64,000 bases of DNA from Hyphomonadaceae bacterium (GTDB lineage: Bacteria; Pseudomonadota; Alphaproteobacteria; Rhizobiales; Hyphomicrobiaceae). The translations under genes were made by a program, and so were the position numbers. The stretch's first letter is position 1, and each line of letters begins with the position of its first letter. The notes beneath the pieces are model-generated. The model saw nothing but the letters and a program-made list of their open reading frames with translations, was not told where the DNA came from and did no database searches. Location of the stretch: positions 62,001-126,000 of the forward strand of contig JAIEQJ010000035.1 of assembly GCA_019747815.1 (NCBI GenBank), in the 5' to 3' direction. This document shows, one piece after another, positions 10,231 to 18,063 of this stretch.

Positions 10231-10965
10231 CTACTGATCCGATCTGGATTGGGACGCCCTCTTCTCGACGGCATACGCAATGGCCGCCTGGCGGTCTTTG
10301 TCCAGCCTAGCAAACGCGTCCTGCAGGATGGCTCGTGAGGGCTCACGACTGCGCGCATAAAGATCGGCGATCTCGGAAATCTGCCCATAACGCGCAAAAA
10401 CCGCGCTGTCGGCCTGCAACACGGCCTCTGCGCCTGGCAGCCGAGCAGCGAGGAGCTCTGATGTGAATTCGATGCGGGGCACGATGACCCAAGCCTCGCT
10501 CGGAGCGGTGGCGAGGGAGTGTTGCACCATGGCCGCCACACGGCTCGACGCCCCTGATGAGGCGAACTCCACCATGGCCAGGCGGAGCCAGAAATTGCCA
10601 TCGCGGGGAAAGCAGCGCAGACCCTGCACCAGCGCATCACGCGCATGCGCCAGTGCCGCGCGTTGCGAACCGGGCGTATCCCGCCGATAGGACGCATCGA
10701 CAATTGCGAGCCTGATGCTCACGGCACTGCGAACCATCTCGCGTGGGCAAAGGGACAGATCATTGCTGCCGGGCAATGCCTGCTCGATGCGTGCGATGCG
10801 CTGCGTATCGTTCAGGTCGTCCGATTTCGCCTCCAGCCGCTCGGCAAGTGCGCGGTAGGGAGCGGCGGAGGCGCCCATGATGATCGCGGCGAGCGACCAG
10901 GCCGCTAGCACCGACGCCAGCAGGAGCGTGGTGAGCGTGCGCAGAGAATGGAAAGTCGGACGCAA
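10231..10965 (-). CDS. Membrane-anchored protein of unknown function downstream of exoP
   Basis: The frame starts right after the exoP stop, most plausibly at a TTG at 10965 preceded by AGGGGG. This gives 244 residues with one N-terminal hydrophobic segment (LTTLLLASVLAAWSLAAII). The rest is soluble, Ala/Arg-rich and helical, with repeated helix-turn-helix spacing that recalls TPR-like folds. Five bases separate it from exoP, so the two are co-transcribed. Function is unknown; a periplasmic accessory of the export machinery is a guess from position and topology. There is no ATG before residue about 27, so the start is uncertain. Confidence 0.6.
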   Translation of the reverse strand: MRPTFHSLRTLTTLLLASVLAAWSLAAIIMGASAAPYRALAERLEAKSDDLNDTQRIARIEQALPGSNDLSLCPREMVRSAVSIRLAIVDASYRRDTPGSQRAALAHARDALVQGLRCFPRDGNFWLRLAMVEFASSGASSRVAAMVQHSLATAPSEAWVIVPRIEFTSELLAARLPGAEAVLQADSAVFARYGQISEIADLYARSREPSRAILQDAFARLDKDRQAAIAYAVEKRASQSRSDQ

Positions 10966-10970
10966 AGGGG

Positions 10971-13271
10971 TTACGCCCCCTGGCGGTAGTAGCTCGAATA
11001 CTCGCCGCTGTAGTAGGCCTTCGAGCCGTAGGCTTGGTACAGCTTGAGCTGCTTCATGTTGACTTTGTTGAACACGACACCAAGGCATTTGTCGCGAAGC
11101 TGACGATCTGCTTCCAGCGTCGTGCGCACGAGCTTGCGCGTCGTCCTGCCCCATTCCACGACAAGGACGAAGGCGTCGATTTGAGACGCCAGGGCGCGCA
11201 CATCGACCACAGGGCCCAGGGGCGGCAGGTCGAGCACGATCCACTCGAACTCCTGCTCGGCTTGCTTCAGGACCGATCGCATGCCGGGCGAGGCAAGAAA
11301 CTCCGAGGTGTGCGACAGGCGCCGGTGGATCACGGCAGGAAGAACGGCAAGCTTCGTCTCCTGCTCATACAGAAGCAAATCCTTGATCGGCTTGCCGTCG
11401 AGCACGGCCTGCACCAATCCGGCATCGGCATTCGGAGCGATGCTGCGCGTTAGGCCGGGGTTTCTGAGATCGGTGTCGATGAGTACCGTTCTGGCGCCGA
11501 GATGGGCGAGCAGCGAGGCAAAGTTCTTGGCAACGGTCGACTTCCCCTCCTCGGGGAGGACGGACACCATGCCAATGACCCTTGGCGTCCGCCCGGCGAG
11601 CGTCAGATCGGCGGCGATCTTGACGGCCCGCAGGGTCTCCGAAAAATTCGACAGCGGATGCTCGATGGCGTAGCGCATCGCATTCGGCAACACCTGCAGT
11701 CGCGGCTCCGTTGCAGCGTCCGTCGGTGATATGGCCTTCGTGCGGGGCGTCTTGGCCTTCGTGAGCGGGATCAGGGGCAGCATGCCCAGGAACTCGAGCC
11801 CCAGCTCCTCGCGTATTTGCTCCTCGGTCCGATAGGCACGGTCGCGGAGTTCCCGCAGGGCACCAAGCCCCGCGCCGATCAGGCCTCCAATCAGCAGCGA
11901 CAGCGCCAGAATGATGCCCTTCTTCGGATGACTGGGCGCTGTAGGCGTCTGGGCGCTGCTGATGACGCGCGCCTCGGTGATGGGAAATGACTGCTGTTGA
12001 ACCGCTTCCTGGTAGCGCTGCAGGAACGTTTGATACAGCGTGCGATAGGTTTCGGCCTCTCGTTCCAGCTCGCGCAGAGCAACCGCCGTTTCGTTGGCCG
12101 AGGCGTGGATGCCCACGAGTCCCTCAAGGCTGGTTCGCAGCGATTTCTCTCGGCTTTGTGCGATGACAAGGTCGCTGAGGTAGCTCTCGGCAATGCGATT
12201 GAGCTCCTCGAACATCAACCGCTCGTATTCACGCATCTCCATGCGCAGCCCCGCCACGGCGCCATGCGTTGGGCCCAGCCTCGTTGCCAGCTCGGATTCC
12301 CGCTTGGCCGCGCTCAGGAATTTCGTGCGCAGTTGCTCGATCGCATTGTTGCCGATCGCTTCGGTGACCACGGCATCGGTCTGGCGGCTGTCGATGATGG
12401 CCTTGATGCGTGCGTAGCGCGCCTCCGCCTTTGCCGTCTCTGCCCGGGCGCTGACGAGCTGGCTGTTGACCTCGCCGAGCTGCTGATCGTTGAGAAGCTT
12501 GCCCCCGGCCGCGACCAGATCGTTGTCAGCCTTGAACTTCTGGATCGCCAGGTCTGAGGTGAGCACCTTTTGCTTGAGTTCCGCCATGCGATCGAGCAGC
12601 CATGAGCTGGCGCGGCGTGTGGCGTCGTACTTGGCATCCAGTTGATCGACGAGGTAGGCGTCGGCATAGGCGTTCGCAATCGTTCCCGCCTTGAGCGGGC
12701 TGTTCGATCTGTAGCGGATCTCCAGAACCAGCGTGCGTTGCACGCGACGCACGTCCAGGTTGGATTGCAGGCGATAGAGGGCGTTGAGTTTCGCCCGCTC
12801 GCCGGCTTCCTCGTCGCTGACCGGGGGCAAGTGCGAGCGTGAAAACAGTCGGGAAAGCAGCCGGGAAATGAGACCAGGGTGATCCTGCGCGAATTCCGGA
12901 TCGCGATTGAGTTGCAGCTTGTCGATGACGGCAAATGCGATCTTGTCCGACTTGAGCAGCTCCACCTGGCTGTCGACGGCAGAGCCGGCCATGTCCATGC
13001 CCTGCGCCGTCACGTCGTAGGCATCCTGCACGGCGCGCACGCGGCGGTGATCGATCAGCACCACGGAGCTCGCCGTGAACTGAGGGGCGGCGGTGACGAT
13101 ATAGGCAACACCCGCCACGATGGACAGCAGGCACGCCGCGATCACGACGCGCATCTGCCGGCGTGCGGCTCCCAACAGGCGATCCAGCTCCGAAAATTCT
13201 TCGTGATGGCTGGCGTCGGCAGCCGGAAACGGCTTGAAACTGTCGTCGTGTCGCTCAGCAGGCTTGAGCAT
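10971..13271 (-). CDS. exoP: Polysaccharide chain-length determinant / bacterial tyrosine autokinase (ExoP/Wzc type)
   Basis: This inner-membrane protein has 766 residues. An N-terminal Wzz domain has its first membrane helix near residue 45 and a long periplasmic coiled coil, and the second helix lies near residue 445. The cytoplasmic BY-kinase domain follows. Walker A is PEEGKST at 573-579, Walker A' is VLIDTDLR just after 595, and Walker B-like WIVLDLPP is near 677-684. The C-terminus carries the autophosphorylation cluster, seven tyrosines between 745 and 762. The kinase cycle controls polymer length and export with the Wza-type porin encoded upstream. The locus has no LMW tyrosine phosphatase but does have a PPP phosphatase. 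Confidence 0.92.
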   Translation of the reverse strand: MLKPAERHDDSFKPFPAADASHHEEFSELDRLLGAARRQMRVVIAACLLSIVAGVAYIVTAAPQFTASSVVLIDHRRVRAVQDAYDVTAQGMDMAGSAVDSQVELLKSDKIAFAVIDKLQLNRDPEFAQDHPGLISRLLSRLFSRSHLPPVSDEEAGERAKLNALYRLQSNLDVRRVQRTLVLEIRYRSNSPLKAGTIANAYADAYLVDQLDAKYDATRRASSWLLDRMAELKQKVLTSDLAIQKFKADNDLVAAGGKLLNDQQLGEVNSQLVSARAETAKAEARYARIKAIIDSRQTDAVVTEAIGNNAIEQLRTKFLSAAKRESELATRLGPTHGAVAGLRMEMREYERLMFEELNRIAESYLSDLVIAQSREKSLRTSLEGLVGIHASANETAVALRELEREAETYRTLYQTFLQRYQEAVQQQSFPITEARVISSAQTPTAPSHPKKGIILALSLLIGGLIGAGLGALRELRDRAYRTEEQIREELGLEFLGMLPLIPLTKAKTPRTKAISPTDAATEPRLQVLPNAMRYAIEHPLSNFSETLRAVKIAADLTLAGRTPRVIGMVSVLPEEGKSTVAKNFASLLAHLGARTVLIDTDLRNPGLTRSIAPNADAGLVQAVLDGKPIKDLLLYEQETKLAVLPAVIHRRLSHTSEFLASPGMRSVLKQAEQEFEWIVLDLPPLGPVVDVRALASQIDAFVLVVEWGRTTRKLVRTTLEADRQLRDKCLGVVFNKVNMKQLKLYQAYGSKAYYSGEYSSYYRQGA

Positions 13272-13322
13272 GAGTGGAACCGCGCACCGCTCTTCCCGAA
13301 ACCCGTCGTGGCTCAGGTTGCA

Positions 13323-14006
13323 CTATGGTCGTGTCGGGCTGACCGTAGATCCGTATGTCGATTGGATGCCCTTGCCGGCAAAGGAAACGGGCCCCCGCCC
13401 GGCGGCACTGAAGACCATAGGCTCGCCGCCGCTTGTTGGCGTGGCGCCGCCCACGGCGGTCGTGCCGGTTTGTCCACCGCTCAGTGCCGTCGTGCGTGTG
13501 CTGCCGGCAAGGGGCGCAGCACCCGATCCTGTATCGCCGCCGCCGGCTGCGGCTTGCGCGGCCGCCTCCAGGGAGCCCAAGCCTGCGGCGAAGGCTGCCG
13601 AGAGTTCAGCAATTCCAGCCGCCGCAACGGCGTGTCTGACAGTCTGTTCCACCCCCGGCAGGCCTTGCCCACACGTGACGATGACTTTGGCCAAGCCGAT
13701 ACCGATGGCTACCCGCTGTGCGGGATTGCCGTCCTTCGCCATTTGCACGAGGAGACCCAGCACCGAGGCGTCGCTGCCGATATGGCGCGCCACCTCCGCG
13801 CTCAGAGCGGGCCCCCCCGTAGGATGCCGCACAAGAAGATCGGATGGCCGCTCCTTGAACGACCGCATTGCGGCGTCGGACAGCTTTGCAGGCGCAACCA
13901 GACAACCGGCTCCAGCGACCTCGATCCCCAAAAGCAGCGCAAACGATCCGACAGCCAGGGTCTGAAGCGCCTGTCTAAGGCGTGGCGGCATTCTACGCGT
14001 TACCAA
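13323..14006 (-). CDS. Secreted protein of unknown function between wza and exoP
   Basis: The 227-residue product has an N-terminal basic-hydrophobic segment (RQALQTLAVGSFALLLGIEVAGAG), consistent with a signal peptide cleaved near AGA-GC. The mature part contains a Leu/Ala helical region, a single GNPAQRVAIGIGLAKV motif, and a Gly/Thr/Ser-rich low-complexity tail. It lies between the export porin and the kinase on the same strand, 51 bases upstream of exoP. It recalls uncharacterised exported proteins found in alphaproteobacterial exopolysaccharide loci. A start at the second Met (13991) is equally possible. Confidence 0.6.
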   Translation of the reverse strand: MVTRRMPPRLRQALQTLAVGSFALLLGIEVAGAGCLVAPAKLSDAAMRSFKERPSDLLVRHPTGGPALSAEVARHIGSDASVLGLLVQMAKDGNPAQRVAIGIGLAKVIVTCGQGLPGVEQTVRHAVAAAGIAELSAAFAAGLGSLEAAAQAAAGGGDTGSGAAPLAGSTRTTALSGGQTGTTAVGGATPTSGGEPMVFSAAGRGPVSFAGKGIQSTYGSTVSPTRP

Positions 14007-14047
14007 CCTTCAGCTCAACGAACGAGCCGGAAGCCTATACGCCCTCC

Positions 14048-14094
14048 GGGCCCAATTCAAGCAAATGGGCCCATTTCAGCCCAAATGGTCCAAG
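14048..14094. repeat. Periodic GGGCCC-centred short repeats upstream of the exoP operon
   Basis: The stretch holds GGGCCCAATT (14048-14057) and GGGCCCATTT (14067-14076), 19 bases apart. A perfect palindrome AAATGGGCCCATTT lies at 14063-14076, and GCCCAAATGG follows. On the minus strand the TGGGC core recurs close to every 10 or 20 bases, that is on one face of the helix. It lies just upstream of the secreted protein-exoP unit and may be a regulator-binding array. Confidence 0.4.
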
Positions 14095-14107
14095 TGATGG
14101 TTATTGG

Positions 14108-14122
14108 CCGGCTAGAAGCCGG
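14108..14122 (-). terminator. Short hairpin after wza
   Basis: CCGGCT, a 3-base loop, then AGCCGG lies 24 bases beyond the wza stop on the minus strand. Only a weak T-containing stretch (AATAAC) follows, so termination may be partial, allowing some read-through into exoP. Confidence 0.4.
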
Positions 14123-14145
14123 GACAGCCGTCGAAGGCTCAATCC

Positions 14146-15375
14146 TCAGTCGCGCAAGGCGCGTATGGAATTGCGCGTCACAACGATATCGTCCGAGACC
14201 CCGGCAATGGTGGATGTGATCGAGCGCAGGTAGACAAGAAACTTAACCACTTCGACCGAATCCGCGTTGCTGACGTAGATGACATCCTTGTGCCGCATCG
14301 GGAAGCCTTGAGCGAAGAAGAAGCTCGATGGGTCGCGGAAGTTCGCCCGATAGATGGTCGGTATCAGCCGTAGATCGGCTGGGAACTTGCTAAGATTGGC
14401 GCCAAGCGCTTCCAGGGTCTCTCGGAACTCCATGCGGTACAGGAAGACCTGTCCGGGGTTGGCGCGATTGTCCAGGAGGCCGCCGGCCTTGGCGACGGCT
14501 TCGTTCAGCGACAGTCGCTCTTGCTCGAAGGCGAACAGGCCCGTCAGGCCGCTGGTCTGACCGACGCTGCTCAGCGCGCCGACAGCGACAAACTTCTGCT
14601 GCTCGCGATAGACGTAGAGGGTGTCGCCAGGGGCTACGTAAATATTTTCGTTTGGCTTGTTGACGAGTGACGGGAGATAGACCGTCGCGCGCTGCTTCCC
14701 GCGCTGCAAGGTTACGAACAATTCGTAGCCCGGGTATTTGAGCCCGCCGGCCTTGGAGATGATGTCGAGGACGCGATCACCGCTGGGCCGGATCCTGAAT
14801 TTGTTTGCTGCCACCACGACATCGCCAACCACCGCCACCTCCGTGGCGTTCTGCTCCGCGAGCGCAACGATGACCTGAGGCTCAATAGCGCGATTGGCCA
14901 GCCGGGTTTCGACATCGCGCTGGATCTCGGGAAGCGAGCGGCCGGCAGCCTTGACCAGACCAGCATAGGGCACGCTGATGGTGCCGGTGCGATCTACGGT
15001 CTGGGGCGGAAGCGTCACGAAATTGCCCGGCCTCACGCCTGCTTCGGCGGGGATGAACAATCCGCCGGCGCTCGACTCGAAAATCGAGACTTGAACGACA
15101 TCTCCGACGCCGACCCGGATGACGGGGGCGGGGCCATGTCCTGCGCCGAAGGTTTTGAAGAATGAGCCAGGGCCGATGTCGGTCACCTGCTCCACGACAA
15201 CGCGGTTGATGTCCAGCAGGACATAGTCAAAGACGACGGTGTCGCGATGATTGGTAAGGGATGCAGCCGCGCTGTCCGAAATATCGTACGGATTTGGCCC
15301 GCTGGTCGGCAAGGCATTGCAGCCGGCCAGCAGCACGCCAAAAAGCGCGCAGAAGATGTCCCCTCGCATTCTCAT
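14146..15375 (-). CDS. wza: Polysaccharide export outer membrane lipoprotein (Wza family)
   Basis: The 409-residue product has a lipoprotein signal peptide ending in the lipobox LLAGC (Cys19). The polysaccharide export (PES) domain follows, with VIRVGVGDVVQVSIFE and DRTGTISVPYAG. SLBB-type domains come next (VVGDVVVAANKFRI...RVLDIISKAGG and the FVAVGALSS region). It should form the octameric outer-membrane channel that docks on the ExoP/Wzc homologue encoded downstream. The closing segment with SVEVVKFL and a hydrophobic stretch is typical of rhizobial members. Gene name assigned by family; ExoF/GumB are related alternatives. Confidence 0.88.
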   Translation of the reverse strand: MRMRGDIFCALFGVLLAGCNALPTSGPNPYDISDSAAASLTNHRDTVVFDYVLLDINRVVVEQVTDIGPGSFFKTFGAGHGPAPVIRVGVGDVVQVSIFESSAGGLFIPAEAGVRPGNFVTLPPQTVDRTGTISVPYAGLVKAAGRSLPEIQRDVETRLANRAIEPQVIVALAEQNATEVAVVGDVVVAANKFRIRPSGDRVLDIISKAGGLKYPGYELFVTLQRGKQRATVYLPSLVNKPNENIYVAPGDTLYVYREQQKFVAVGALSSVGQTSGLTGLFAFEQERLSLNEAVAKAGGLLDNRANPGQVFLYRMEFRETLEALGANLSKFPADLRLIPTIYRANFRDPSSFFFAQGFPMRHKDVIYVSNADSVEVVKFLVYLRSITSTIAGVSDDIVVTRNSIRALRD

Positions 15376-15759
15376 CCGCGCCCAGATTTTGGATACAAAC
15401 TGCCAACCGGCCAGGGGCTACATCGAAACGTGCCGAGCCAAGATGCTGCCTTGCTACAACGCGACCCAACAACCGTCGCTACGCAACAGCTCGACTGCGA
15501 GGCGCCTCAGCCTGCGAAGCCTTTGAAGCGCTTGCCATTCCCGTCAGCGGCAACCACCCATGCGTAAGCGTATCGCCTGCTTCTACCAGCCGATACGCAA
15601 CTCGGCTCACTGTCGTTGTATCACCACAGCAAGCGCTATGACGGCAAGTTAGCGTGATTCTTATATCCGATTCACCAGGGTCCAGGCCGCTACGCTGTGC
15701 GGTAAAGCACAATTAATGCCCCTTGGTGCCGACGGACAACAATGGGCGCCTACCGTCGA
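15376..15759. other. Intergenic region upstream of wza with a long-arm inverted repeat
   Basis: These 384 bases hold no convincing gene; short frames here lack family features and ribosome sites. GCGTATCG (15568-15575) faces CGATACGC (15591-15598) across 15 bases, a candidate operator. The part at 15640-15720 is relatively A+T-rich. The region should contain the wza promoter and the end of the polymerase transcript. Confidence 0.5.
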
Positions 15760-17145
15760 TCAGGGAACCTCCGTGCGCCGCTTGCGCGCCGCTACACCCG
15801 CCCCGGCGCCCAGTATGGCCGCCGCAGAAAGTGCAAACCCGAGCACCTGCAATGAGAAATCGACCAGCGAATGGAGTGTCAGTACAAAGAGCAGGCTCAG
15901 GCAACACAGGGGCACGAAGCGAAACCGTCTACGGTCCCTGACGCCTCGGCCATAGGTTCTTAGAAGGTGATAGTAGGTGACTGCCACGCAGGCGAGGAAG
16001 ACAACGCCGAGCGACAGCCAGCCCTCCAGGAAGACGCTGTGTGCCATTTCCCAGTGCCCATAGAGGCCGCATGCGGGCGAGCGGAAGCTGGGAAAGACGT
16101 CTTGGAACGTGCCGAGGCCAGTTCCCCACCAAGGGCCATCCTTGATGGCATTCCAAGTCGAGGTGTAGGTGCAAAGCCTGCCTTGCTCGATCAGGCCCAG
16201 GGTCTCTACCCTCAGCAGAACCCGCTCCCCAAACATCGCAAACATCGCCACAGTTGCCAGTGTGGCAAGAGCGCTTGCTCCGAGTGCTTGTGTGGTCGAT
16301 GACTTGTGTCGTGCGGTGAAATACGTGAATGCCGCAACAAAGGCCGCCACGCCTGCGAACGACGAGAGGACGCCGGCCCGAGACTTGGTCAGAACCAAAG
16401 CGATGCCGAACACGAGGGCCGCTGCGGCGTAAGCCAGCAGCGCCCCAAGGATGCGGCGATCACGCGCGCTTGGCTTGCTTGTCGGTAGGAGCAGTCTGCT
16501 CGGGGTGGCGCGCTCGACCTGTCTCAGTGCGAGCGAGAGGGCAACCAGGAGAAGAAAGCCGAAATGCGTAGCTGCCGTGTTCGGATTGACGAACGTGCCG
16601 GTGAACGAGTCGACATAGTGATGCTTGTGGGTCCACAGCAAGGAGCGTGGCGAGAGCGTGTACTGGACGAGGCACACCATGGTGATGACGGCATTGGCCG
16701 CCAGCACGACTTGAATGAACCGCATATAGCGCCCGTCATTGGAAATGTAGATCAGTGCGCACATGAACCCGACGAGTGGAATGAGAACGTAGCCTGCGGA
16801 ATGCAACGGCTGATAGCGTGAGGCGGGAAGCGAGCTCACACCTGCGATCGGCGCATTGGGGTCATTCCATGCATGGGGCACCATCGATAGCATTCCCCAT
16901 GGTCTGGCGTGGGCCAAGGCGCTGACGACCACGACGGCCGACAGGGCGGCTGTGGTCCACAGCAGAAGGCGTGTTTGCTCATTCAGCATGTTGGCCGAGA
17001 TTAATCCCAGCAGGCACAGCGCCAATACGAGGCCGACAACTCCCGCGCTGATCGTGCTGCTGGAGCCAAAGGGAATAGGCGCAGCAACGACGATGGTCGT
17101 CAGAAGGAAGTATCCGATCTTGTCTATGGTGGAGGAGAGCTGCAT
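15760..17145 (-). CDS. O-antigen polymerase/ligase family membrane protein (Wzy-like)
   Basis: This 461-residue protein has about eleven hydrophobic segments. A large loop carries GTFVNPNTAATHFG and a second loop carries WWGTGLGTFQDVFPSFR; both are hallmark positions of Wzy/WaaL proteins, including the H/N-rich loop and the G-x-G-x-x-x-F pattern. It should polymerise lipid-linked repeat units in the periplasm, or ligate glycan. The start at MQLSSTIDK was preferred over an upstream frame because the membrane region begins there. It lies 31 bases downstream of the phosphatase gene on the same strand. Confidence 0.82.
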   Translation of the reverse strand: MQLSSTIDKIGYFLLTTIVVAAPIPFGSSSTISAGVVGLVLALCLLGLISANMLNEQTRLLLWTTAALSAVVVVSALAHARPWGMLSMVPHAWNDPNAPIAGVSSLPASRYQPLHSAGYVLIPLVGFMCALIYISNDGRYMRFIQVVLAANAVITMVCLVQYTLSPRSLLWTHKHHYVDSFTGTFVNPNTAATHFGFLLLVALSLALRQVERATPSRLLLPTSKPSARDRRILGALLAYAAAALVFGIALVLTKSRAGVLSSFAGVAAFVAAFTYFTARHKSSTTQALGASALATLATVAMFAMFGERVLLRVETLGLIEQGRLCTYTSTWNAIKDGPWWGTGLGTFQDVFPSFRSPACGLYGHWEMAHSVFLEGWLSLGVVFLACVAVTYYHLLRTYGRGVRDRRRFRFVPLCCLSLLFVLTLHSLVDFSLQVLGFALSAAAILGAGAGVAARKRRTEVP

Positions 17146-17176
17146 GGTGACAAGCGCGGGTGCTGGATGTGCCGGG

Positions 17177-17932
17177 TCAGTGATCGAGCACGCGCGCTCC
17201 GTCCTCACCTATCCTCAGGCACGTCAAGCGATTGGTTGCGAACGCCCCCGTATCGATGTTGATGCGATTGTGGCGCAGATCGGGGGCGGTCACGGGCGTG
17301 TGCCCGTGCACAACAATCACGCCGAGGTCGCCGTCATATTGGAGGAAGTCACCGCGGATGCTCAGCAGATCGACCATCCTCTGATCCGCGAGCTTGACCC
17401 CGGGCTTGATGCCCGCGTGCACGGCCAGATACGGGCCCAAGGCAAAATGGGATGTGGTCCGCCTCAAGAACTCCAGATGATCAAGCGGCAGCTTCTCAAG
17501 GACACGACGCCGGATCACATCTGCCGTCGCTTGGCGGAGCAGGACGCTCGGCGCAATGCCGTAGGACAGCATCGTGGACGTGCCTCCGACCGCCTGCCAT
17601 TGCGGCAAGCTGTCCCCACCATCGAGAAAATCCAGAAACAGCTGCTCGTGATTGCCGCGGAGGAAGACGGCATGAAGGTGCCGGCTGCGGCCGATCAACT
17701 GCGCAATCACGCCGGCCGCGTCAGGCCCGCGATCGATATAGTCTCCAAGATAGACCTCCACGGTGCGTTCGGGATGCAACTTGGACTTGTCTTCGTCGAT
17801 GCGTTGCTGAACGCCGACCAAGAGGTCCAAGCGCCCATGGATGTCTCCAACAACATAGGCGGTGAGCCCCTCGGGACCCGGCGGATAACCCTTGTTCATC
17901 GTGCGGATCGTATTGCGGTCCAATGCGCTCAT
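17177..17932 (-). CDS. PPP-family metallophosphatase (serine/threonine or dual-specificity)
   Basis: The 251-residue product carries all signature motifs of the phosphoprotein phosphatase family: GDIHG (29-33), GDYIDRGP (63-70), GNHE (93-96), then VHAG and HGHTP towards the C-terminus. These supply the two-metal site. It has no signal peptide, so it is cytosolic. It heads a unit with the polymerase gene. Bacterial members can remove phosphate from Ser, Thr or Tyr. Inside an export locus with a tyrosine autokinase and no Wzb, a role in dephosphorylating ExoP is a reasonable hypothesis. Diadenosine tetraphosphatase-like activity is an alternative. Confidence 0.85.
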   Translation of the reverse strand: MSALDRNTIRTMNKGYPPGPEGLTAYVVGDIHGRLDLLVGVQQRIDEDKSKLHPERTVEVYLGDYIDRGPDAAGVIAQLIGRSRHLHAVFLRGNHEQLFLDFLDGGDSLPQWQAVGGTSTMLSYGIAPSVLLRQATADVIRRRVLEKLPLDHLEFLRRTTSHFALGPYLAVHAGIKPGVKLADQRMVDLLSIRGDFLQYDGDLGVIVVHGHTPVTAPDLRHNRINIDTGAFATNRLTCLRIGEDGARVLDH

Positions 17933-17949
17933 GCTGCCGTGACTCCGGA

Positions 17950-17969
17950 CGATATCATCAATAATATCG
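17950..17969. promoter_or_regulatory. Inverted repeat in the divergent promoter region of phosphatase and glycosidase genes
   Basis: CGATAT, an 8-base spacer, then ATATCG lies 18 bases before the phosphatase start and 95 before the glycosidase gene. It is placed where a regulator could act on both directions. Short arms make chance occurrence possible. Confidence 0.35.
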
Positions 17970-18063
17970 GCGGCTTAGCGCTCTTATGCGCGGTCCTTGT
18001 CATGGGGCATTGCGGCTTGAGTTGGGTCGGACGGACGGCTTGGTCGGAGAGGAGTAAGGTCTC

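Noticed and set aside
15479-15712. A 77-residue minus-strand frame upstream of wza
   Set aside because: No ribosome site or family features; composition fits promoter-region DNA.
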